From contig NZ_CP094526.1 in NCBI RefSeq assembly GCF_029910095.1, positions 1,116,001-1,180,000 on the forward strand: a stretch of 64,000 nt of DNA, given 5' to 3'. How positions within the stretch are numbered: the first letter of the stretch is position 1; every line of letters begins with the position of its first letter. A program made the position numbers and the translations under genes. The notes under the pieces are model-generated. The model made no database searches. It was not told where the DNA came from and saw only the letters and a list, made by a program, of their open reading frames with translations. This DNA is from Bradyrhizobium sp. ISRA464 (GTDB lineage: Bacteria; Pseudomonadota; Alphaproteobacteria; Rhizobiales; Xanthobacteraceae). Below, piece after piece: positions 25,243 to 34,469 of this stretch.

Positions 25243-27048
25243 ATGAGCAACAAAGCCGGGAATTCAATGCAGCCGCTCAAGCAGGACCTTAAGCCGTCAT
25301 ACGCCAGCCAGCCGGGGCTCCTGGCTCCCGATACCACAGGCATGAACTTCTACCGGGCCGACCCCGCGCTGACTGATCTGCTGAAACTGCATTTGCCCGA
25401 TGCGCTGTTCCGTCACATCGAGCCGCATCTCGACCGGCTCGGCGAACTCGCCGGCGGCTATCTCGATGAATGCGCGAGGCTCGCCGACAGGCATACGCCG
25501 ATGCTGCACCAGCGCGACAAATTCGGCCGCGACGTGCAGCACATCGAATACCACCCGTCCTATCGCGAGATAGAGAAGGTTGCCTTCGGCGAGTTCGGCA
25601 TTCACGCGCTGTCGATCCGCAAGGGCATCATGGGCTGGCCGGACAAATATCCCGTCGTGGCCAAGCATGCCTTCACCTTCCTGTTCAACCAGACCGAATT
25701 CGGCATGGGCTGCCCGATCAATGTCACCGACGGCTGCGCCAAGCTCTTGGCGAATTTCGGCAGCGAGGCGTTGAAGGCGAAATATCTCGATGGCCTGACG
25801 CAAACCGACATGAGCAAGCTGACGCAGGGCGGCCAGTTCATGACCGAGAAGGAGGGCGGCTCCGATGTCGGCACGCTGACGACGCGGGCCGTGCAGGAGG
25901 GCGACCACTGGCGGCTTTATGGCGAGAAATGGTTTTGCTCGAATGCCGATGCCAAGGTGGTGATGCTGCTGGCGCGCCCCGAGGGCGCAGGGCCGGGCAC
26001 GCGCGGTGTCGGCCTGTTCCTGATGCCGCGTTTCCTCGACGACGGCTCGCAGAACCACTACCGGATCGTGCGCCTGAAGGACAAGCTCGGCACCCGGTCG
26101 ATGGCCTCGGGCGAGATCAAGTTCGATGGCGCGATCGCTTATGCCGTCGGCAAGCTCGATCGCGGCTTCGTGCAGATGGCCGAGATGGTGAACTCGTCGC
26201 GGCTTTCCAACGGCGTCAAATCCACCGCGCTGATGCGCCGCGCCTGGCACGATGCCATCACGGTGGCGAGGGGACGTGTTGTCTTTGGCCAGCGCATCAT
26301 CGACCTGCCGCTGGCGCGGCGGCAGTTGATGAAGATCATGCTGCCGACCGAGCAGGCGCTCTCGATGAGCTTCCTGACTGCGGCTGCGCTCGACCGCGCC
26401 GAGGCCGGCAGCCAGGATGCCGCGGCGCTGCTCCGTATCCTCACGCCGACCTTGAAATTCCGCGCCACCCGCGACGCCCGGAAAGTCTGTGGCGATGCGA
26501 TGGAGATGCGCGGCGGCATCGGATACATCGAGGAGTTCGTCACGCCACGGCTGTTGCGCGACGCGCATCTCGGCTCGATCTGGGAGGGCACCGGCAATAT
26601 CGTCGCGATCGATGCGCTAAAGCGCGCGGTCGGACGCCATGGTGCGGACAGTGCGCTCGCGGCCGATTTGCACGCACGGTTGGACGACAGCCCCGATGTC
26701 CCACAGGCCTGGCGCAACAGGCTGCGCGATCTCAGCGACCGCGCAGTCGCGTTTGCGCGCGAGGTCGCAAGCCGCATGGACAACGAGGGCGATGCGCGTC
26801 GAGCCACCAGCCTGCTCTATCACGTCGCAAGCGCGGTGGCGCTGGCGTGGGAGGGCGGACGCATTCACGAGATGCGCGGCGATGCGCGCCGGCTCCTGCT
26901 GTCGCGGATGGTGATCGACCACCGCGTGATGCCGGGCGATCCGTTCCGGCTAACGGAAAATACCGTTCAGCGCACGATGACCGAGCACCTGCTCGGCGAT
27001 CGCGCTGTCGGCATGGCCGAGGTTGGCGAATTGCTCGTCGCAGCGTAG
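25243..27048 (+). CDS. AidB-like acyl-CoA dehydrogenase
   Basis: A 601-residue flavoprotein resembling AidB and its long acyl-CoA dehydrogenase relatives. It has the FAD-loop block MTEKEGGSDVGTLTTRA (AidB reads nearly the same) and the block GDAMEMRGGIGYIEEFVTPR followed by SIWEGTGNIVAIDALKR near residue 450. Extra helical domains lie at both ends. E. coli AidB also binds DNA; whether this one does is unknown. ATG 25243 is chosen; ATG 25267 (MQPLKQD) is an equally possible start. Only 46 bases separate it from the divergent SDR gene. Confidence 0.85.
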   Translation: MSNKAGNSMQPLKQDLKPSYASQPGLLAPDTTGMNFYRADPALTDLLKLHLPDALFRHIEPHLDRLGELAGGYLDECARLADRHTPMLHQRDKFGRDVQHIEYHPSYREIEKVAFGEFGIHALSIRKGIMGWPDKYPVVAKHAFTFLFNQTEFGMGCPINVTDGCAKLLANFGSEALKAKYLDGLTQTDMSKLTQGGQFMTEKEGGSDVGTLTTRAVQEGDHWRLYGEKWFCSNADAKVVMLLARPEGAGPGTRGVGLFLMPRFLDDGSQNHYRIVRLKDKLGTRSMASGEIKFDGAIAYAVGKLDRGFVQMAEMVNSSRLSNGVKSTALMRRAWHDAITVARGRVVFGQRIIDLPLARRQLMKIMLPTEQALSMSFLTAAALDRAEAGSQDAAALLRILTPTLKFRATRDARKVCGDAMEMRGGIGYIEEFVTPRLLRDAHLGSIWEGTGNIVAIDALKRAVGRHGADSALAADLHARLDDSPDVPQAWRNRLRDLSDRAVAFAREVASRMDNEGDARRATSLLYHVASAVALAWEGGRIHEMRGDARRLLLSRMVIDHRVMPGDPFRLTENTVQRTMTEHLLGDRAVGMAEVGELLVAA

Positions 27049-27069
27049 GCTCACCCGTGGCCGCAGTTC

Positions 27070-27197
27070 ACCTCTCCCATCGGGAGAGGTCGGATCGCGC
27101 CAGCGATCCGGGTGAGGGGTATCGCTCTCTCGATAGTTCAACCCCTCACCCGTACCGCATCATCGATGCGCTCCGACCTCTCCCAATGGGAGAGGTG
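27070..27197. repeat. Palindromic 'cctctcccatcgggagagg' repeat
   Basis: The two ends are mini-hairpins (cctctcccatcgggagagg and cctctcccaatgggagagg) flanking a body with cccctcaccc/gggtgagggg inverted arms. It is related to the elements at 691, 35040 and 39717. Confidence 0.75.
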
Positions 27198-27235
27198 GAG
27201 AGCGTGCGCAACGATAAACACGAGAGGAAATTCCG

Positions 27236-28324
27236 ATGAAGGCCGCCGTCCTGCATGAAGTCAACAAGCCGCTGGTGATCGAAGACGTCAGCGTGCCCAA
27301 TCCGGGGCCGCGCGAGGTCCTGATCCGCACCGCGGTCGCCGGCCTCTGCCACTCCGACCTGCACTTCATGGAAGGACTGTATCCGCATCCGCTGCCGGCC
27401 GTGCTCGGTCATGAATCGGCCGGCGTGGTCGAGAAGGTCGGCTCCGACGTCAACTACGTGAAGCCCGGCGATCACGTCGTCACCTGCCTGTCGGTGTTCT
27501 GCGGCACCTGCGACAACTGCACCACCGGCCGCACCGTGCTGTGCACCGATACCACGGTGAAGATGCTGCCCGGCGCATCCAATCGCCTGCAGTGGAATAG
27601 GCCGGAGAAGCTCAACCAGTTCCTCAATCTCTCGTCCTTTGCCGAGCAGATGCTGGTGCACGAGAATGCCATCGTGAAAATCAAGAAGGAGATGCCGCTC
27701 GATCTCGCAGCCCTGATCGGTTGCGGCGTTATCACCGGCTACGGCGCCGTTGTGAACACCGCGAAGGTGACCGCCGGCGAGACGGTGGCCGTGATCGGCT
27801 GCGGCGGCGTCGGCATGGCCGCGATCAACGGCGCACAGATCGCGGGCGCCGGCCGCATCATCGCGATCGACACCAACCCCGCCAAGCTGCAGCTCGCCAC
27901 CAAGCTCGGGGCCACCGATATCGTCGATCCCGCGAACGGCGACGTCGTGCAGCAGGTGCGCGAGCTGACCGGCGGCGGCGTGCATCACTCCTTCGAGGTG
28001 CTCGGCCGCAAGGACACCGCCGAGCAGGCGTTCGGTATGCTCGCTGCCGGCGGCACCGCGACCATCGTCGGCATGATCCCCTTCGGCCAGAAGATCGAGC
28101 TGCACGGCTTCGACTTCCTGCGCGAGCGCAAGATCCAGGGCTCGTCGATGGGCTCTAACCACTTCCGCGTCGACATGCCGCGTCTCGTCGACTTCTACAT
28201 GCGCGGCAAGCTGCATCTGGAGGACTGGATCTCGGCCAAGCTGAAGCTCTCGGAGATCAACGAAGGCTTCGCCAACATGAAGGCCGGCAAGACGCTCCGC
28301 AGCGTGATCGTGTTCGACAGCTGA
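27236..28324 (+). CDS. Zinc-dependent alcohol dehydrogenase (class III-like MDR)
   Basis: A 362-residue medium-chain dehydrogenase. Catalytic zinc ligands are in GLCHSDLHF and GHESAGVVE, the four-Cys structural zinc loop reads CGTCDNCTTGRTVLC, and the NAD site reads VAVIGCGGVGMAAI. It oxidises an alcohol to the aldehyde or the reverse; the substrate is unknown but the sequence looks like the MDR family often paired with acyl-CoA pathways. A gagaggaaattcc site precedes the ATG. Confidence 0.9.
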   Translation: MKAAVLHEVNKPLVIEDVSVPNPGPREVLIRTAVAGLCHSDLHFMEGLYPHPLPAVLGHESAGVVEKVGSDVNYVKPGDHVVTCLSVFCGTCDNCTTGRTVLCTDTTVKMLPGASNRLQWNRPEKLNQFLNLSSFAEQMLVHENAIVKIKKEMPLDLAALIGCGVITGYGAVVNTAKVTAGETVAVIGCGGVGMAAINGAQIAGAGRIIAIDTNPAKLQLATKLGATDIVDPANGDVVQQVRELTGGGVHHSFEVLGRKDTAEQAFGMLAAGGTATIVGMIPFGQKIELHGFDFLRERKIQGSSMGSNHFRVDMPRLVDFYMRGKLHLEDWISAKLKLSEINEGFANMKAGKTLRSVIVFDS

Positions 28325-28440
28325 CCAGGTTGTCGCCGCCCGGCTTGACCGGGCGGCCCAGTACGCCGCGGCGGCGGCGGTGTGAAGCAACTGCGCCGCC
28401 AGGTACTGGATGCCCCGCATGAAGCGGGGCATGACAGCGG
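28323..28440. repeat. Palindromic intergenic repeat, 'gccgcccggcttgaccgggcgg' type
   Basis: The hairpin gcccggcttgaccgggc at the left, and cagtac...gtactg plus gccccgcatgaagcggggc at the right, form an imperfect inverted element between two convergent genes. Confidence 0.6.
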
Positions 28441-28464
28441 ACCGTGTCGCCGCGAGCGTGGTCC

Positions 28465-28818
28465 TTACCGCGCGACGTGCGCCGATACCGCGAGCCATTT
28501 GCCGTTCTGCCTGGCCCAGCAGTCGGTGTAACGACCATGCGCGGGCTGGCCATCCGCGCCGATATAGCTCGTTTGCGCGTGGATGATGGCGAAGTCACCG
28601 AGGATGCGGATCTTGACGTCCTCGGCCTTCAGGCCCTTGATTTTCACGGGGATCGCGGTCTGCTTCAGGAAGGCGGCGCGATCGACAAGGCTCTTGTCGG
28701 GGTTGGTGCAGTAGAAATCTTCCGCCAGGATTTCGTCGAAGCGTTTGACGTTGCAGTTCTGAACGGAATCGACATAGTCCTTGTTGAGCTTTGTCAGCTC
28801 TTCCAAGTCTGTGCTCAT
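28465..28818 (-). CDS. NTF2-like/SnoaL-like protein (DUF4440 type)
   Basis: A 117-residue single-domain protein with the cone-shaped NTF2-like fold pattern: an N-terminal helix LTKLNKDYVDSVQNCNVKRF, then EILAEDFYCTNPDK, and C-terminal strands ending WARQNGKWLAVSAHVAR. Members act as small hydrolases, isomerases or binding proteins. No catalytic residues can be named. Start 28818 follows gaggaaaacc. It is 35 bases downstream of the amidase gene in the same direction, so it is probably in one operon with it. Confidence 0.82.
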   Translation of the reverse strand: MSTDLEELTKLNKDYVDSVQNCNVKRFDEILAEDFYCTNPDKSLVDRAAFLKQTAIPVKIKGLKAEDVKIRILGDFAIIHAQTSYIGADGQPAHGRYTDCWARQNGKWLAVSAHVAR

Positions 28819-28853
28819 TGGTTTTCCTCCCGTTTTCTCTCCGCTGTCGTATC

Positions 28854-30338
28854 TCAATCGTCGAACATCTTCGGCGGCACGAACCCGCCGAATTCGCGCT
28901 CGATCAGTTCGGCGAGCTTCAGGGGTGTGCGGTCTTCCAGCCAGGGGCCGACGATCTGCACGCCGACCGGCAAGCCGTCGGGCGCAGAGCCGGTCGGGAT
29001 TGCAGTCGAGGGCAGGCCGGGCAGGGTCGCGATCCCGGGCCAGGCGAGCTGGTCGGTGTAGACGTGCGGTTCGCCGTCGATCAGGATCCGCCGCTGCTCC
29101 TGATCGGGCGAATGATCGTGCGGAAAGGCCGGGGTCGGCATGATTGGGCAGATCACCGCATCGAATGACTTGAACAGTTCGCGCCACTGCGCGCGCAAGC
29201 GTGCGCGGGCGCCGTCGGCGATCACCCACTCGCGATGGCTGAGCGCGATGCCACGCAGGCGCTCGGCCTGCAGGCTGGTGTTGCTGGCCGGCAGCGCCGC
29301 CGCCGCCGCGCATGCGCCGGCATAGACCTCCGGCGGGAAGGTTGCAGCGAGGAACGACAGCAGCATCCGCATGTAGAGCCGCGAGGAGGCCGCGAAATCC
29401 GGCAGCAACGGGCTCGAGCGCGAGACCTTGGCGCCGGCCTTGTCGAGGTTGCTGGCGAGCTTGTCGATCGTGGCGCCGATCGTCCTGTCGGTCGGCAGCA
29501 CCGGATCGGTGTCGATCACGAGAATACGGAAATCCATCAGCGCCGAATGCCGCGCCGCCGGCAGCTCGAGGCGGTAGGCCTTGCCGGCCTCCAGCGGATC
29601 GGGGCCGGCCATCACGTCCAGCAGTAGCGACAGATCGGCGGCGCCGCGCGCCATCGGGCCGATCACCGAGAGATCACGGTCGAACGGCAGCGGCGGCAAA
29701 GGCGGCGGCGTGTGGCCGCGCGAGGGCAACAGCGCGAAGGTCGGCTTGTGCGCATAGATGCCGCAATGGAAGCCTGGCACACGCAGCGAGCCGCCGATGT
29801 CAGAGCCGAGCGACAGCGCGCCGTAACCTGCGGCCAGCGCCGCCGACGATCCGCCGGACGAGCCCCCAGGCGTGCGGCCGAGATCGAAGGGGTTGTTGGT
29901 GGTGCCGTAGACGTCGTTGTAGCTCTGCCAGTCGGCGAGGTTGAGCGGCACGTTGGTCTTGCCGAGGATCACGCCGCCGGCATCTTTCACCCGCGTGATC
30001 GAGAGCGCGTCTTCGGCCGGCGTGAAATCCTTCTGTGCGGGATTGCCCCAGGTCGTCGGCAATCCTGCGACATTGAAGGATTCCTTCACGGTCATGGGGA
30101 TGCCGAGCAGCGGCCGGTGCTCGCCGCGCGCGATCGCGGCGTCGGCGGCGCGGGCCGCGGCAAGGCCGCGCTCGAAATCGCGCACGCAAATCGCGTTGAT
30201 CTTGCCGTCATGGCGTTCGATGCGGCCGATCGCGTCCTCGGCCAGTTCGACGGCTGACACTTGCTTTGCCTTCAGCGCCGCCGACAGTTCGACGGCGGTC
30301 TTGAAACTCCATTGCGACTTGGCCACGGCGCGCTCCAT
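28854..30338 (-). CDS. Amidase signature family hydrolase
   Basis: A 494-residue amidase. The triad is visible: Lys85 in GIPMTVKES, Ser160 in TPGGSSGGSSAAL and Ser184 in GSDIGGSLRVP. Relatives hydrolyse aryl or alkyl amides. This protein is only distantly similar to the amidase in the ABC operon at 3984 and has no AtzG-like partner gene. The ATG at 30338 is used; there is no close alternative. The NTF2-like gene follows. Confidence 0.88.
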   Translation of the reverse strand: MERAVAKSQWSFKTAVELSAALKAKQVSAVELAEDAIGRIERHDGKINAICVRDFERGLAAARAADAAIARGEHRPLLGIPMTVKESFNVAGLPTTWGNPAQKDFTPAEDALSITRVKDAGGVILGKTNVPLNLADWQSYNDVYGTTNNPFDLGRTPGGSSGGSSAALAAGYGALSLGSDIGGSLRVPGFHCGIYAHKPTFALLPSRGHTPPPLPPLPFDRDLSVIGPMARGAADLSLLLDVMAGPDPLEAGKAYRLELPAARHSALMDFRILVIDTDPVLPTDRTIGATIDKLASNLDKAGAKVSRSSPLLPDFAASSRLYMRMLLSFLAATFPPEVYAGACAAAAALPASNTSLQAERLRGIALSHREWVIADGARARLRAQWRELFKSFDAVICPIMPTPAFPHDHSPDQEQRRILIDGEPHVYTDQLAWPGIATLPGLPSTAIPTGSAPDGLPVGVQIVGPWLEDRTPLKLAELIEREFGGFVPPKMFDD

Positions 30339-30412
30339 TGTTCGGGCGTGATCATGCTCAGAATGGAGCAGGCGAGCAAGTCCGGCTTGATCGCAATTGC
30401 GCGGCCGGCCGA

Positions 30413-30515
30413 GAGCATTTTCGGTTCTGATTGAATCAGAACCGAAGCTCTAGATTCTTGTTTTGACGCGTTTTCTTCACGCCAACCGGCGTCCACTTCG
30501 TTCGAAAACGCTCTA
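30413..30515. repeat. 'TAGAGCGTTTTCGA' repeat, supplies the cytochrome b561 stop codon
   Basis: On the minus strand the element begins TAGAGCGTTTTCGAACGAAG and ends with the hairpin TTCGGTTCTGATT/AATCAGAACCGAA. The first three bases are the stop codon of the b561 gene. The same element, also starting at a stop codon, lies at 47303-47406. Confidence 0.75.
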
Positions 30516-31040
30516 GTTTGGGAGCATGCGCTGCATGACGCGATCGCGGTAGATCAAGAGATGCGCCAGCGCCGCCGCGACGTGGAGGCCGATCAGCACC
30601 AGCAGAGACCATTCCGCCACCTGATGCAGCCCGTCGATGGCCTTGCCGGCCGCGGCGTTGTCCGAGGCGAGCATAGGCAGCGGCACCATGTAGAAGAACG
30701 ACACTGACCAGCCCCGAAACGATGCGAACAGCCAGCCGGTCACGGTCGTCGCCAGCACGAGTAGATAGAGCATCCAGTGCGCGACCTGAGCACCGATCCC
30801 CTGCCATACCGGAAGCGACCGTTCGGCGAGGACCGGGTGGGTCAAACGCCAGATCAGTCGCAGCACGATCAGGGCAAGGATGAGGATGCCGAACGAGATG
30901 TGGAACGTCATCGCAGCACCTGGAGTCTGACCGCGATGGATGTCCGGTATCAGCCAGCCGATCGGATACTGCACGGCCAACAAGCCCACGATGGTCCAGT
31001 GGAAGAGCTTTGCGGTGGTGTCGTAGGACAGACGGGGCAT
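30513..31040 (-). CDS. Cytochrome b561
   Basis: A 175-residue inner-membrane cytochrome with four predicted helices. Likely haem ligands are His in KLFHWTIVGLLAVQY, the His in FHISFGILILALIVLRL, and His in the third and fourth helices (QVAEWSLLVLIGLHVAAALAH carries the last). Bacterial b561 proteins move electrons from quinol to periplasmic acceptors, including superoxide. The gene is the third in the mbfA unit, 38 bases after the outer-membrane-type gene. A role in iron redox chemistry is my inference. Confidence 0.88.
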   Translation of the reverse strand: MPRLSYDTTAKLFHWTIVGLLAVQYPIGWLIPDIHRGQTPGAAMTFHISFGILILALIVLRLIWRLTHPVLAERSLPVWQGIGAQVAHWMLYLLVLATTVTGWLFASFRGWSVSFFYMVPLPMLASDNAAAGKAIDGLHQVAEWSLLVLIGLHVAAALAHLLIYRDRVMQRMLPN

Positions 31041-31078
31041 GGGTATTCCAGGCAGACGTGGGCGGATCGGGACCGATC

Positions 31079-31948
31079 CTAATTGGGCGTGGTGCGTGCC
31101 GAGAGATGCGCCATCGGATTGATCGGGCCGTTCGCGCTCGTGCGCTCTCCCGAACTCTCCTTGGCTCCTGGTACCGGAAATGCATAGCCGATAATGGTCT
31201 TGACGACGAGTCGGTCAGACGCCGGCGTGAGTCCGTAGCCGACGCCGAAATCGATGTCGACATCGCCGAGCTTGAAGTCGGTCACCGCGAACAGCGTATG
31301 TTGCTGCTGGGCGAGCGGACTGAAGTCGCCGATCTTGCCGAAGTCGGCGTAATATTCGAGGCCGGCATACACATCGTCCTTCAGCTTGCGCGCCACACGG
31401 GCGGCCGGCGCGAAATCCGCCTCGCCATATTTTCCGAAGCCGACGTCGACGATCGGGTTGACGATGAATTCATAGTCCTCGTTGCGCACGCCGATGATCG
31501 GCCGGATCTCGAGACCCCAGCTGGTCTGCGCGAATTTCGGCATCTCGTAGCTGAGCTCGAAATTGACGCCGTAGAACAGGTTGCGCTTGTCGGCGTTCGG
31601 CGAGACGAACAGCGTGCGCAGCTTGAAGGCATCGGACAGGAACTGCCGGTCCTGCACGGAAAACGGCAGATAGAGTCCGAGCTCCCACCAGTCGGTCATG
31701 CCATAGGCGAATTCCGGCGTGCCGTTGAGGCTGTGGTTGGAGGGAAAGCCGCCGGGGAAGGGCGGGTCCTTCTGCCCGATACCGACATAGTTGAGGTGCT
31801 GCTGGACGGTGAGCTGGCCGGGCTCGGCGATGCCGGCGTTGTAGACCTGGATCTCGTCGGTCGCCTTTGCGCTACGGCTGCATCCGAGCGCGGCCAGCAT
31901 GGTCAGCGCGGCGCCGGCCAGGAATCGGTGTTGGCGGAGGCTTCCCAT
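31079..31948 (-). CDS. Putative outer-membrane beta-barrel protein
   Basis: A 289-residue exported protein. The N-terminus (LAGAALTMLAALGCSRSAKA) is a signal peptide; GC followed by S could be a weak lipoprotein site, or cleavage could follow AKA. The rest alternates polar and aromatic-rich strands (YGMTDWWELGLYLPFSV, NLFYGVNFELSYEM) and contains QQQHTLFAVTDFKL and DIDFGVGYGLTPASDRLVVK, as in porin-like or MetA-pathway barrel proteins. The function is not recognised. It starts 14 bases after the mbfA stop codon, suggesting it is the outer-membrane part of an iron-handling unit. Confidence 0.7.
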   Translation of the reverse strand: MGSLRQHRFLAGAALTMLAALGCSRSAKATDEIQVYNAGIAEPGQLTVQQHLNYVGIGQKDPPFPGGFPSNHSLNGTPEFAYGMTDWWELGLYLPFSVQDRQFLSDAFKLRTLFVSPNADKRNLFYGVNFELSYEMPKFAQTSWGLEIRPIIGVRNEDYEFIVNPIVDVGFGKYGEADFAPAARVARKLKDDVYAGLEYYADFGKIGDFSPLAQQQHTLFAVTDFKLGDVDIDFGVGYGLTPASDRLVVKTIIGYAFPVPGAKESSGERTSANGPINPMAHLSARTTPN

Positions 31949-31962
31949 CGACGCACCTTGCT

Positions 31963-32934
31963 CTACGCAGCCCCGATCAAGATGCCGACCGCAAGCACGA
32001 TCGCGCCGCCGAGCACGATCTGGAACACGGCCTGCAGGAACGGCGTGTCCATGTAGCGTGCGCGGATGAAGGCGATCGCCCACAATTCGAAGAACACGAC
32101 GATGCCGGCGATCACGGTCGCGATCCAGAATGCATTCGGCCAGGAATCGGGGACGAGATATGGAATTGTGTGACCCAATCCGCCGAGCGTCGTCATCAGG
32201 CCGCAGGTCAGCCCGCGCAGCCAGGGTGAGCCGCGCCCGGTGAGCGAGCCGTCGTCGGACAGCGCTTCCGCAAAGCCCATGCTGATGCCGGCGCCGATCG
32301 AGGCGGCAAGGCCGACCAGAAAGGTCTGGAAGTTGTGATGCGTGGCGAAGGCGGCGGCGAACAGCGGCGCCAATGTCGAGACCGAGCCGTCCATCAATCC
32401 GGCAAGGCCTGGCTGCACATATTGCAGCACGAACATCCGCCGCCGTGTGCGATCTTCCTCCGCGCGCACGTCGGGCTTGAGGATCTCGCCGGTCAATTGG
32501 ACCGCGAGCTTCTCGTGGCTCCTCTCTTCCTCGGCGAGATCGCCGAGCAGGCGGCGCACCCCGACATCTTCGGCCTTTTCGGCGGCCTTGGCGTAGAAGC
32601 GCTCGGCCTCCAGCTCCATGGTCTCGACTTCCTTGCGGATGGTGTCGAGCGGCAGGTTCTTGGTGAGCCAGATCGGTCGGCGGCGCAGGAATCCCTTGAC
32701 GTCCTCGCGCCGGATCGGCGGCAGGTGCGGGCCGAAGCGTTGCTCGTAGGTTTCGAGCAGCCGGTGGCGATGACCACGCTCCTCCTCCGCCATTTCCTCG
32801 AAAATCTTAGCGGTGTCTGGATAGCGGTGCGCGAGGTCCTCGGCGAATGTCATGTAGATGCGGCTGTCCTCCTCTTCGGAGGCAATCGCGACCGCCAGCA
32901 CCTCGCGCTCGGTCAAATCGGCGAAATTCTTCAC
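31963..32934 (-). CDS. mbfA: MbfA: ferritin-like domain fused to a VIT1/CCC1 iron exporter
   Basis: A 323-residue membrane protein. Residues 1-150 are an erythrin/ferritin-like four-helix domain with the di-iron residues in [38 protein letters not shown] text ([12 protein letters not shown] region near 105) and AEEERSHEK near 135. Residues 160-323 are a VIT1/CCC1 transporter domain ([37 protein letters not shown]). In Bradyrhizobium japonicum and Agrobacterium, MbfA exports iron and is controlled by Irr. A perfect iron control element lies 29 bases upstream. It heads a unit with two further genes. Confidence 0.93.
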   Translation of the reverse strand: MKNFADLTEREVLAVAIASEEEDSRIYMTFAEDLAHRYPDTAKIFEEMAEEERGHRHRLLETYEQRFGPHLPPIRREDVKGFLRRRPIWLTKNLPLDTIRKEVETMELEAERFYAKAAEKAEDVGVRRLLGDLAEEERSHEKLAVQLTGEILKPDVRAEEDRTRRRMFVLQYVQPGLAGLMDGSVSTLAPLFAAAFATHHNFQTFLVGLAASIGAGISMGFAEALSDDGSLTGRGSPWLRGLTCGLMTTLGGLGHTIPYLVPDSWPNAFWIATVIAGIVVFFELWAIAFIRARYMDTPFLQAVFQIVLGGAIVLAVGILIGAA

Positions 32935-32962
32935 GGTGATGCCCGCTTTACCTGATTTAGAA

Positions 32963-32977
32963 TTAGAATAATTCTAA
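32963..32977. promoter_or_regulatory. Iron control element (Irr box) of mbfA
   Basis: A perfect 15-base palindrome TTAGAATAATTCTAA ends 28 bases before the mbfA start codon. The rhizobial ICE core bound by Irr has the form TTAGAA-N3-TTCTAA, which this matches exactly. A binding site at this distance would overlap the promoter, so Irr repression under iron limitation is the expected mode. Confidence 0.85.
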
Positions 32978-33149
32978 TATTGGCGTCCGATCGCGAGGTC
33001 AATCGTGGGCGACGTTCCCTGGTACCGTTTGTGATCACGATGAAGGGAACCGGCCGATCGGATGCTCGTTCGAGCCCCGGCGGCCAAAAGATCGGCTAAC
33101 CGCAACGCCCGTTCCGCGGAATGTTTCGGGAAACGTCTGGGATAATGCC

Positions 33150-34298
33150 CTATTGCGTCGCGCGGGCCAGGAACTGAAGCAGCAGGCGGCCGACCTCGTC
33201 CGGTTGCTCCTGCTGCACCCAATGGCCGGCGCCGTCGACCAGATAGCAGCCGATCATCCGCGTGCAGGCTTTTGTCTGCATCGCCTCATAGACGCCGGGC
33301 CGCTGATACGTGCCCCAATCCTGCCTGCCCGAGATGAACGCGGAGGGCACGTCGATGGTGCGTCCGCTCCACGTCTGCAATTCCGGCACGAATGCGCCCG
33401 AGGTGCCGCAGCGATACCATTGCAGCCCGCCCTGGAAGCCGGTGCGCTGATATTCGGCGCTGTAATAGGCAAGCTCGTGGTCCGGCAGCCATTTGTTGGC
33501 GGCGATCGCCTCACGCGAGGGCATCTTCTCGGCGACCGTCGCCGCCATGCCCTTCGCGAGATCCATCACGTAGTAGGTCGGCAGCTTGGCGAGCTCGCTC
33601 GCCGACCATGATTGCAGCGGATAGGGCTTGTTGTCGGTCCAGTCCGCGCTCTTGTGGTGGTAGTAGGCGCGCAGGAAATCGTGCACGCCTTGCGGCGCGC
33701 GATGCATGTCGCCATTGGCCTCGCGCGTCGAATAGTACCATTGATAGTGCTTGCGCGGCCGCGGCAGTGCCGCCAGCTCCCGATGCACCGGATCCTCGCT
33801 GGCCGGCTTCGCCGGCGCATTTGCGGTGTTGAAGGGCAGCGCCGGCGGTCCCGCGAACGGCGCGCTCATCATCACGACCGCGCGGAACAGGTCGGGCCGG
33901 ATCAGTGCGCACCAGGCCGCGACCGATGAGCCGAAATCGTGCCCGATCACGGCATCGACGCTCTTGTAGCCGAACGCGACCACCAGCCCGAGCGCATCGC
34001 GCACCAGGTTCGGCAGGCGGAACAGCGCGAGATCGCCGTCGTAATCCGCGCTCCATCCCGTCGTGCGGCCATAGCCGCGCTGGTCCGGCGCGATCACGTG
34101 ATAGCCGGCCGCGGCGAGCGCCGGCATCACCTTGCGCCACGAGAAGGCGAGCTCGGGGAAACCGTGCAGCAGCAACAGGCACGGCCGGCCCGGCGTCTCG
34201 AAGCCCGCCTCCAGCACGTGCATGGTGAGGCCGTTGATGTCGTCGACATAACGCGAGCGGATCGTGGAGGGGAGCGGGATGTCGGGAAGTGCTTCCAT
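33150..34298 (-). CDS. Alpha/beta hydrolase, epoxide hydrolase-like
   Basis: A 382-residue alpha/beta hydrolase. It has the oxyanion motif LLLHGFPELAFSW, the nucleophile elbow VIGHDFGSSVAAW (Asp in GHDFGS, as in epoxide hydrolases and haloalkane dehalogenases), DQRGYGRTTGW, and the late His in GAGHWVQQEQPDEVG. A cap domain lies between. It should open an epoxide by hydrolysis; the natural substrate is unknown. Start 34298 is supported by aaggtgatctgcacg. Confidence 0.88.
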   Translation of the reverse strand: MEALPDIPLPSTIRSRYVDDINGLTMHVLEAGFETPGRPCLLLLHGFPELAFSWRKVMPALAAAGYHVIAPDQRGYGRTTGWSADYDGDLALFRLPNLVRDALGLVVAFGYKSVDAVIGHDFGSSVAAWCALIRPDLFRAVVMMSAPFAGPPALPFNTANAPAKPASEDPVHRELAALPRPRKHYQWYYSTREANGDMHRAPQGVHDFLRAYYHHKSADWTDNKPYPLQSWSASELAKLPTYYVMDLAKGMAATVAEKMPSREAIAANKWLPDHELAYYSAEYQRTGFQGGLQWYRCGTSGAFVPELQTWSGRTIDVPSAFISGRQDWGTYQRPGVYEAMQTKACTRMIGCYLVDGAGHWVQQEQPDEVGRLLLQFLARATQ

Positions 34299-34469
34299 CG
34301 TGCAGATCACCTTGATCAACATCGCCGCGGATGCAGCGTATGTGACTGTACGCCGGCGGCCATTGAATGCTACCTGTATTCGCCTTGTCGCGGAGGACAA
34401 GACGACGACTTCGAGCGATCGCCTTCTCGGCGCGAACGATAGCAACTTTGTTCAAGGGATGCATGCCGC

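Noticed and set aside
25470..27239. Rightward open frame of 589 codons
   Set aside because: It is a +1 shadow of the AidB-like dehydrogenase, rich in Arg and Ala, with no domain.
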